Shown here: positions 6,727 through 12,608 of the stretch, piece by piece
Numbering within the stretch: position 1 is the stretch's first letter
How the letters are laid out: every line of letters begins with the position of its first letter
Source: CAZZKG01 sp964654825
GTDB taxonomy: Bacteria > Gemmatimonadota > CAZMKB01
Assembly: GCA_964654825.1 (NCBI GenBank)
Contig: CAZZKG010000078.1
Span: 1-13,893 of the forward strand
DNA length: 13,893 nucleotides
Direction of reading: 5' to 3'
Program-made: the position numbers and the translations under genes
The notes under the pieces: model-generated
Databases searched by the model: none
The model's input: the letters and a program-made list of their open reading frames with translations, nothing else
Told to the model about the DNA's origin: nothing

Positions 6727-9219
6727 CTACATGAGGGTCATGGGGTCCCTGTCGACGATGACCTTCACCGACCTCCTGCCCTTATGCCACATACCGACGA
6801 AGCCTGATAGTAGTCTGCTCAGGCTCTCTTCCCGATCCGCCTTCACCAGCACGTGCCACCGGTACATACCCCTGAGTCTCGTGTACACACACGGGGCGGG
6901 TCCAACAACCCTCAGTATACCCTCTCCCACTGTATTGATCATTGACGTGAGATCCTCGGTCATCTCGGTACTCACGGTTTTCACTTCCTCTTCATCCTTC
7001 CCGAGAGCGATCACATTTGCGAGATAGAAGTACGGCGGGTACTCAGCCGCCTCACGAAGACTCAGCTCACCGGCCGCAAATTTTTCGAAATCGTGGATTT
7101 TCACCGCCTCGATAACATTCAGGTCGGAGAGGTATGTCTGGATTAAAACTTCTCCACCTTTCTCCCCCCTGCCGGTCCGTCCGGAAACCTGCATCAGGAT
7201 CTGGAAAGCTCTTTCCTCGGCTCTGAAATCCGGGATGTTGAGCCCTGTATCGGCATTCACCACTCCTACCAGTGTCACATCGGGGAAATCGAGGCCTTTC
7301 GCGATCATCTGAGTGCCGAGAAGTATCTGTGTTTCACCTCTTAAAAACTTCTGCAGCATGTCACGGTGCGACCATCTTCCCGATGTCGTATCGAGATCCA
7401 TCCTCTCGACGGTTGTCCGGGGGAAGATGTGTTTTATTTCTCTGTCCACCCTCTCCGTCCCCAGCCCCCTGAACTGGAGGCCGCTCCCCCCGCATCGGGG
7501 GCATTCATCCGGAACATCCCGGTGGCTATCGCAGTAGTGGCAGATGAGATAGAGTGGTCTCCGGTGAAGTGTGAGTGAGATGTCACACTGTTCACAGTGT
7601 CCGACCCAGCCGCATGAGGCACACTGTATATACGACGAATACCCTCTCCTGTTCAAAAAGAGTATCACCTGCTCCCCCCGTTCGATCCTCTTCCCCACTT
7701 CCAGACGCAGCTTCTCGGAGATCACGGGAGAGCCGGTCTCTTCCTTCATATCGTGCACTATGATTTCGGGGAAGACGGCCGGTCCGACCCGGTGGGGGAG
7801 TCTGATCATTCTGTGTTTTCCCCGGCTTACCCGGTGAAAGGATTCCAGGGAAGGTGTGGCTGATCCGAGAATCACCGTCATGCCCTCGATCTCGGCGCGT
7901 TTAATCGCGACATCCCGCGCGTGATACCGTGGCGCGTCCTCCTGTTTGTAGGACGGCTCGTGCTCTTCATCGAGAATCACGATCCCCGGATTTTTCATAG
8001 GTGCGAAGACCGCGGAGCGCGGCCCGACGAGGATGTTCACCTTACCTTCCTCGCAGGCTTTCCATATCTCGAATCGCTCCCTCGCAGATAGTCGCGAATG
8101 CACGGTGGACACTTTGCCCGGGAAAACTTCGTGAAACCTCGAAATGGTCTGGGGGGTGAGTGATATTTCGGGCACGAGTATGATAGCCGAAAGACCTCTC
8201 CTGATTACTTCCTTGAGCACTTCGAGATACACGACGGTTTTCCCGCTCCCCGTGACACCGAAGAGCAGAAACACATCACTGTGTTCCATATGAACAGATC
8301 CAAGGATCTCGTCTCTGGCAGCCTCCTGCTCCTGTGTCGGAGTAAAGGACGACCATCCATCCCCGAAACCGTCACGTTCGATCTCAGGGACCGTAACTTC
8401 CTCCTCCTTCTCAATGATGGACACAAGGCCCTTCTCGATGAGTCCCCGGATGATCGCAGGTGAAAAACCGACCCGTTTCGTCAGATGTTCCATCTCGACG
8501 GGACTCCTCACACTCTCTATCCACTCGTAACATTCCTTCTGCCGTCGGCTTCGCCCGAAGAGAAGCTCCCGCTCCCTCCCGATAGCCGGTCGTTTGTCGG
8601 TGAGCGTGACGATCCTCGTTTTCCTCGATCCGGCCACATCTCCTTTTATTACCTGCTCTGTCGTAACCAGTCCCCGCTTCTCGAGTGAGGACACCAGGGA
8701 CCACACCGAACCGGTAATCCGCTCCCTTGTGAGAGATCTCCTCAGACTGGAGAGAGTCCGGGGTGACCGGAAAACGAGAAGCCCGAGGATCCTTCGCTGA
8801 CCTCTGCTCAATGATTTGAGTGACGCCGCGTTGATATCGACGCCGCCTGCCAGCGCGACATTCACCCGGCTTTCACGCGCCAGCCCTGCAGGAAGGATCG
8901 CCTTGATCACGGTCCCGAGAGGTGTGACGTAATAACTGCTCATCCACAGGGCAAGTTCATAGAGGGCAGGCGTCAGCAAAGGAGTGTCATCCACCACGTC
9001 GATCACCGGTTTGACCATTTCCAGATCGGTCCGGTCACTCTCACCGACAGCGTATCCGGTGAGGATCCTCCTCCCGAAAGGTACGAGCACTCGCGCACCC
9101 AGCTGCGCCTTGCCTCTCAGCTCAGCCGGTACAGAGTATGTGAAATTTGTAAAGAGCGGGAGCGGAAGTGACACATCGATGAATGTTCCGGTGAGCGTGC
9201 GAGAGGTCTTATCTCCCAT
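6727..9219 (-). CDS. priA: Primosomal replication-restart helicase PriA
   Basis: PriA recognises stalled or recombination-made forks, unwinds DNA 3' to 5' and reloads the replicative helicase. The 830-residue protein has the full plan: an N-terminal 3'-DNA-binding domain (about 10-110, VPFGRRILTGYAVG), a winged-helix region (about 130-280), helicase lobe 1 with Walker A GVTGSGKT (321-328), DEEH (417-420) and GSATPS (452-457), and lobe 2 with GTQMIAKGLDFPDV (635-648) and QVSGRTGRG (677-685). Eight cysteines between the lobes form two zinc sites (C533, C536, C542, C545, C560, C563, C573, C576). It is about 100 residues longer than E. coli PriA but near the size of Firmicute proteins. It starts 1 nt after the uvrA stop, with its GGAGG site inside the uvrA 3' end, so the two are almost certainly co-translated. 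Confidence 0.98.
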   Translation of the reverse strand: MGDKTSRTLTGTFIDVSLPLPLFTNFTYSVPAELRGKAQLGARVLVPFGRRILTGYAVGESDRTDLEMVKPVIDVVDDTPLLTPALYELALWMSSYYVTPLGTVIKAILPAGLARESRVNVALAGGVDINAASLKSLSRGQRRILGLLVFRSPRTLSSLRRSLTRERITGSVWSLVSSLEKRGLVTTEQVIKGDVAGSRKTRIVTLTDKRPAIGRERELLFGRSRRQKECYEWIESVRSPVEMEHLTKRVGFSPAIIRGLIEKGLVSIIEKEEEVTVPEIERDGFGDGWSSFTPTQEQEAARDEILGSVHMEHSDVFLLFGVTGSGKTVVYLEVLKEVIRRGLSAIILVPEISLTPQTISRFHEVFPGKVSTVHSRLSARERFEIWKACEEGKVNILVGPRSAVFAPMKNPGIVILDEEHEPSYKQEDAPRYHARDVAIKRAEIEGMTVILGSATPSLESFHRVSRGKHRMIRLPHRVGPAVFPEIIVHDMKEETGSPVISEKLRLEVGKRIERGEQVILFLNRRGYSSYIQCASCGWVGHCEQCDISLTLHRRPLYLICHYCDSHRDVPDECPRCGGSGLQFRGLGTERVDREIKHIFPRTTVERMDLDTTSGRWSHRDMLQKFLRGETQILLGTQMIAKGLDFPDVTLVGVVNADTGLNIPDFRAEERAFQILMQVSGRTGRGEKGGEVLIQTYLSDLNVIEAVKIHDFEKFAAGELSLREAAEYPPYFYLANVIALGKDEEEVKTVSTEMTEDLTSMINTVGEGILRVVGPAPCVYTRLRGMYRWHVLVKADREESLSRLLSGFVGMWHKGRRSVKVIVDRDPMTLM

Positions 9220-9220
9220 G

Positions 9221-12103
9221 TCATTTCCTCCGCGGGGAAGCGTGTGCCCGTTTTTTCACAGATCTGTGTCTTTTTCTGTCCCGCCGGAGCACGTGACGCA
9301 GGTATCCACCGGTGTATGAATCTTCGACCGAGCATATTTCATCAGGTGTACCCTCTGCAACGATCCAGCCGCCTTCATCTCCACCCTCAGGACCGAGATC
9401 GATAACGTGATCAGCGGTTTTGACCACCTCGAGATTGTGCTCGATTACCAGTACCGTGTTACCCCGGTCTACGAGCCGGTGGAGGACGAGGAGAAGATGT
9501 TTAATGTCTTCGAAATGCAAACCGGTGGTCGGTTCATCCAGAATGTAGAGGGTGCGACCGGTGCTTCTCTTGGAGAGCTCCGAGGCGAGTTTCACCCGCT
9601 GTGCTTCGCCGCCTGATAGAGTCGTGGCGGACTGACCGAGGTGTATATAACCGAGCCCCACATCCCTCAACACCTCGATCTTCCTCCTGACCTGTGGTAC
9701 ATTGGAAAAAAACTCCAGAGTCTCTTCTACGGTCATCTCGAGAACATCCGCGATGGATTTGCCTTTATAGGTAATCTCGAGTGTCTCTCTGTTGTAACGC
9801 TTCCCCCGGCAGCTGTCACAACGAACATATACATCAGGCAAAAAGTGCATTTCTATCTTGACCAGGCCATCACCCCGGCATGACTCACATCTCCCCCCCT
9901 TCACATTGAAGCTGAACCTCCCCTCCCGGTACCCCCTCATCCTGGCCTCGGGCAGACCGCTGAACAGCTTCCGGATCGGGGTGAACACACCTGTGTAGGT
10001 GGCCGGATTCGAGCGGGGGGTCCGGCCGATCGGGGATTGGTCGATCTCGACGACCTTGTCGATGTGCTCTATCCCTTCGATCGAGCCGTACGATCCCGGT
10101 GGATCCTTGGAACGGTAGAAGTGCCTGGCAAGTATCCTGTACAGCACATCATTTACGAGAGTGCTTTTGCCCGATCCCGATACACCCGTGATGCAGATGA
10201 ACAGTCCCAGTGGGAGTGTGACATCTATTGATTTCAGATTGTGTGCTCGTACTCCCTTTACCACGAGATGTTTGCCGTTGCCTATCCTCCTCTTTTCAGG
10301 AATTTCAATGTACTTCTCACCCCGGAGGTATTTCCCGGTCAGAGACGTTCGCTTTCGCATGATTTCAGAGGGCTTTCCCTCTGCAATGAGCTTCCCGCCG
10401 TGTCTTCCGGCACCGGGTCCGAGGTCGATCACGTGGTCTGCAGCAAGGATCGTTTCCTCGTCGTGTTCTACGACGATGACGGAGTTACCCATGTCCCTCA
10501 ACCTGCAGAGCGTGTCGAGCAACCGCCGGTTATCACGGTAATGGAGTCCGATGGAAGGTTCATCGAGAATGTAGAGAACCCCCGACAGTGAAGAGCCGAT
10601 CTGAGTCGCGAGACGTATCCTCTGCCCCTCACCTCCCGAAAGAGTGACGGCGGAACGGTCCAGGGTGAGGTATTCGAGACCGACATTCGCCATGAAGTCT
10701 AATCTGTCCTTTACCTCTTTCACTATCTGCCGGGCGATTTCCTTTTCCCTTCTGCTCAGGGTGAGGTTTTCAAAAAACAAGCGGGCTTCTCTCACGTTCA
10801 TCCCGACGACTTCGGAGATGGATTTCCCGGCTATTTTCACGGCAAGAGCTTCTTTCCTGAGACGTTTTCCATCGCAGAAGTGACAGGGCAGATCCAGCAT
10901 GTACTCTTCGATCTGCATCCTAACCGAGTCGGAGCCGGTTTCGAGATACCTCCTCTCGAGCATTCTCAAAATACCCTCGAATCTGTCCCGGTACTCTCCC
11001 TTCCCTCCCTTCCACTGATACCGATACATAACCTCGTCTTCACCGGTCCCGTAGAGGAGCACACGCCTGACCTTTTCGGGATACTTTTCCCATGGAGTGC
11101 GAAGATCGAATCCGTACATCTCACAGAGAGCGGGCAGGATGGAATTTCTGAGATAACCTCTCGGTTCGCCCCATGGCTTAACGGCACCTTCGAGAATCGT
11201 CAGGCTGGGATGAGCGATCACCAGCCCGGGGTCGACTTCTTTCCTGATCCCAAGTCCTCCGCACTGGGCACAGGCCCCGTAGGGGCTGTTGAACGAAAAC
11301 AATCTCGGCTCGAGTTCTCCAAAACTCGTACCGCAGTCGGAGCACGAGAACTCCTCACTGAAAAGCTCCTCCTCCTTATTTTTCGCTATGGTTACGAGGC
11401 CGCCGGCAGCCTTCAGAGCCGTTTCGACGGAGTCGGCGATGCGCGCCCTGTTCTTCTCTTCCACCTTCACCCTGTCGACCAGAACACTGATCTCGTGCTT
11501 CTTCTTCTTATCGAGCGCGGGGACGGAATTGACATCGTGGATCTTTCCATCGACTCTCACCCTTACGAAACCCATTTTCTGCATATTCGACAATACTTGC
11601 CTGTGTTCACCTTTTCTCCCGCGGACGAGCGGTGCGAATATCCTGATCAGGGTACCCTGAGGGAAATCAAGGATGAGTTCGACTATCTGCGATGATGACT
11701 GTTTCTGGATTCTCCTCCCGCACTGGTGGCAGTGGGGAATGCCGATCCGGGCGAAGAGAAGCCTGAGGTAATCATAGATCTCGGTGATGGTGCCTACGGT
11801 GGACCGGGGGTTCCTCCCTGCCGTTTTCTGTTCGATAGAGATGGCTGGTGAGAGACCTTCGATTGAATCGACATCAGGTTTTTCCATGAGTCCGAGAAAC
11901 TGGCGGGCGTAAGCGGACAGGGACTCCACGTAGCGTCTCTGACCTTCAGCGTAGATCGTATCGAACGCGAGAGTGGATTTACCGGAACCCGAAAGCCCGG
12001 TGATGACGATGAGCCTGTCCCTCGGGATCTCCACCGTGATATTCTTCAGATTGTGCTCTCTGGCGCCTTTTACCACGATTCTGTCGACATGATCGCGTGC
12101 CAA
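9221..12103 (-). CDS. uvrA: Excinuclease ABC subunit A (UvrA), TTG start
   Basis: UvrA is the dimeric damage-recognition ATPase of nucleotide excision repair; it loads UvrB at lesions. All hallmarks occur in the 960 residues: Walker A GLSGSGKS (36-43) and GVSGSGKS (640-647), signatures LSGGEGQ (488-494) and LSGGEAQ (829-835), Walker B YILDEP (511-516 and 853-858), and zinc cysteines C254/C257/C278/C281 and C739/C742/C762/C765. Two further CxxC pairs are at 125/128 and 407/410. The UvrB-binding and insertion domains (about 120-400) are full length. The start is TTG at 12103-12101: AGGAG lies about 8 nt upstream, the N-terminus (VDRIVVKGAREHNLKNI) aligns with the family, and the next in-frame ATG is at residue 73, beyond Walker A. 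The last 25 residues form an unusually basic tail (RRDRKRHRSVKKRAHASPRRK, 940-960, divided: RRDRKRHRSV and KKRAHASPRRK). It is the first gene of the operon. Confidence 0.98.
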   Translation of the reverse strand: MARDHVDRIVVKGAREHNLKNITVEIPRDRLIVITGLSGSGKSTLAFDTIYAEGQRRYVESLSAYARQFLGLMEKPDVDSIEGLSPAISIEQKTAGRNPRSTVGTITEIYDYLRLLFARIGIPHCHQCGRRIQKQSSSQIVELILDFPQGTLIRIFAPLVRGRKGEHRQVLSNMQKMGFVRVRVDGKIHDVNSVPALDKKKKHEISVLVDRVKVEEKNRARIADSVETALKAAGGLVTIAKNKEEELFSEEFSCSDCGTSFGELEPRLFSFNSPYGACAQCGGLGIRKEVDPGLVIAHPSLTILEGAVKPWGEPRGYLRNSILPALCEMYGFDLRTPWEKYPEKVRRVLLYGTGEDEVMYRYQWKGGKGEYRDRFEGILRMLERRYLETGSDSVRMQIEEYMLDLPCHFCDGKRLRKEALAVKIAGKSISEVVGMNVREARLFFENLTLSRREKEIARQIVKEVKDRLDFMANVGLEYLTLDRSAVTLSGGEGQRIRLATQIGSSLSGVLYILDEPSIGLHYRDNRRLLDTLCRLRDMGNSVIVVEHDEETILAADHVIDLGPGAGRHGGKLIAEGKPSEIMRKRTSLTGKYLRGEKYIEIPEKRRIGNGKHLVVKGVRAHNLKSIDVTLPLGLFICITGVSGSGKSTLVNDVLYRILARHFYRSKDPPGSYGSIEGIEHIDKVVEIDQSPIGRTPRSNPATYTGVFTPIRKLFSGLPEARMRGYREGRFSFNVKGGRCESCRGDGLVKIEMHFLPDVYVRCDSCRGKRYNRETLEITYKGKSIADVLEMTVEETLEFFSNVPQVRRKIEVLRDVGLGYIHLGQSATTLSGGEAQRVKLASELSKRSTGRTLYILDEPTTGLHFEDIKHLLLVLHRLVDRGNTVLVIEHNLEVVKTADHVIDLGPEGGDEGGWIVAEGTPDEICSVEDSYTGGYLRHVLRRDRKRHRSVKKRAHASPRRK

Positions 12104-12112
12104 CGGTTATCT

Positions 12113-12131
12113 CCTGATAGAGGATATCAGG
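12113..12131 (-). promoter_or_regulatory. Palindrome CCTGATA-N5-TATCAGG over the uvrA start region
   Basis: A perfect 7-bp inverted repeat with a 5-bp centre (TCCTC on the minus strand). It covers the predicted uvrA transcription start (about 12127) and its 3' arm contributes the AGG of the AGGAG ribosome site. A start at 12127 would cut the left arm, so a DNA operator is more likely than an RNA hairpin for transcripts from this promoter. Read-through transcripts from upstream would carry the full hairpin and could mask the ribosome site. It does not match the LexA boxes of Proteobacteria (CTGT-N8-ACAG) or Bacillus (GAAC-N4-GTTC). Confidence 0.5.
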
Positions 12132-12133
12132 TT

Positions 12134-12162
12134 AATTTAAGCACTCTCCTCGATCATGTCAA
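12134..12162 (-). promoter_or_regulatory. Putative uvrA operon promoter, -35 overlapping the upstream terminator U-tract
   Basis: On the minus strand TTGACA (12162-12157, 6/6) is followed after 17 bp by TAAATT (12139-12134, 4/6). The predicted start is about 12127, giving a leader of about 24 nt. The first T residues of the -35 are also the last part of the T-run that follows the terminator hairpin at 12169-12201, so the end of the upstream RNA gene and the start of the operon share bases. Confidence 0.5.
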
Positions 12163-12321
12163 AAACAAAGCCCCGGACGGCGTTATAAACCATCCGGGGC
12201 TCTTACAATTGCCTTACCGAGCGATGTGTGGAGTCCAGAGATTATCCCTCGGAACTCATCCTCAAAGCAACTCCCGAACTACAGGACCCCTGTTGCGTGT
12301 TGTCCCATAAGGAGAAATTGT
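12160..12321 (-). ncRNA. Stand-alone small RNA gene, about 160 nt, 6S-like fold (candidate)
   Basis: No plausible ORF fits here, but a complete minus-strand transcription unit does: a perfect promoter, predicted +1 at 12321 and an intrinsic terminator ending about 12160. In RNA coordinates (1 = 12321) pairs form between 1-6 ACAAUU and 112-117 AAUUGU, 10-14 CCUUA and 106-110 UAAGG, 32-38 GGGGUCC and 86-92 GGACUCC, and 44-50 UUCGGGA and 68-74 UUCCGAG. This is a rod: closing stem, asymmetric central bubble (15-31 against 93-105), apical stem with internal loop and a 17-nt loop. Every non-Watson-Crick pair (34-90, 44-74, 49-69) is G-U on this strand and would be a C-A mismatch on the other, which supports the direction. 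The layout is that of 6S RNA, the RNA polymerase holoenzyme decoy, but the core (117 nt) is shorter than usual. It lacks the SRP RNA apical motif and tRNA-like ends. An alternative is a long attenuator leader of uvrA. Confidence 0.6.
12169..12201 (-). terminator. Intrinsic terminator of the small RNA gene
   Basis: On the minus strand AGCCCCGGATGG (12201-12190) and CCGTCCGGGGCT (12180-12169) form a 12-bp stem around a 9-nt loop, followed by TTGTTTTTGA. All pairs are canonical except one U-G wobble; on the plus strand the same position is a C-A mismatch and no T-run follows. Termination is therefore minus-strand, about 60 bp before uvrA. Confidence 0.8.
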
Positions 12322-12327
12322 AACACC

Positions 12328-12356
12328 ATTATACCATACTTTTAAATAAATGTCAA
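12328..12356 (-). promoter_or_regulatory. Perfect-consensus sigma-70 promoter of the small RNA gene
   Basis: On the minus strand TTGACA (12356-12351, 6/6), a 17-bp spacer and TATAAT (12333-12328, 6/6). The spacer is A/T-rich. Predicted start at 12321. This is the strongest promoter in the window and implies a highly expressed product. Confidence 0.8.
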
Positions 12357-12608
12357 CCGAACGGGGGATTTTTGGGAGATTTTATCACGCATCCGTGGTG
12401 AACCATCACCTCGTGCAACACAGAGAGTGCTGGAGCCGTACAATATTTCAGGAGATGCACCCTCCTTAAACGCGGTAGCTGACTGGCCGCGAATCTTTGA
12501 AACGGAGTGAGGGTTGGATACTTTATAACAATTCATCCTGCTTACCGGTCAGTCGGCCTTCATACCGGTCTCACTTCATCGAAATAAAAACAAGGAAGGA
12601 GGTGTGGT
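12357..12608. other. Intergenic region upstream of the Asp-rich secreted protein gene
   Basis: This is the divergent spacer between the small RNA promoter and the plus-strand gene at 12609. It contains short hairpins (CACG-CATC-CGTG and GGTGA-ACCA-TCACC, about 12388-12412), a TATAAC (12524-12529) with TTGAAA (12497-12502) 21 bp upstream, which is too far for a normal promoter, and a direct repeat at 12543-12570 in the leader. No ORF with a ribosome site was found. Confidence 0.5.
12543..12570 (+). repeat. Direct repeat TACCGGTC, 20 bp apart, in the leader of the secreted-protein gene
   Basis: TACCGGTC occurs at 12543-12550 and 12563-12570, with a start-to-start distance of 20 bp, close to two helical turns. 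Each copy contains the self-complementary ACCGGT, so the pair could bind a regulator on one DNA face, or form a 6-bp stem with a 14-nt loop in RNA 39 nt before the ATG. Function is unknown. Confidence 0.35.

Noticed and set aside
9407..11695. Several long plus-strand frames inside uvrA, including one of 271 codons
   Set aside because: They are antisense shadows of a full-length, motif-complete uvrA and have no ribosome sites or recognisable domains.
12205..12321. SRP RNA, tmRNA, RNase P or tRNA as the identity of the small RNA
   Set aside because: The SRP apical motif is absent, the ends are not tRNA-Ala-like, the RNA is far too short for RNase P or tmRNA, and no cloverleaf could be drawn.
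12160..12321. Attenuator leader of uvrA with an anti-terminator
   Set aside because: No upstream segment was found that pairs convincingly with the terminator's 5' arm, and uvrA appears to have its own promoter downstream. Kept only as an alternative.
12497..12529. TTGAAA and TATAAC as a promoter for the Asp-rich protein gene
   Set aside because: The spacer is 21 bp, too long for a normal sigma-70 promoter.
12342..12536. 64-codon minus-strand frame upstream of the small RNA gene
   Set aside because: No ribosome site at usable spacing, no recognisable protein features, and its 3' end runs over the perfect promoter of the RNA gene.
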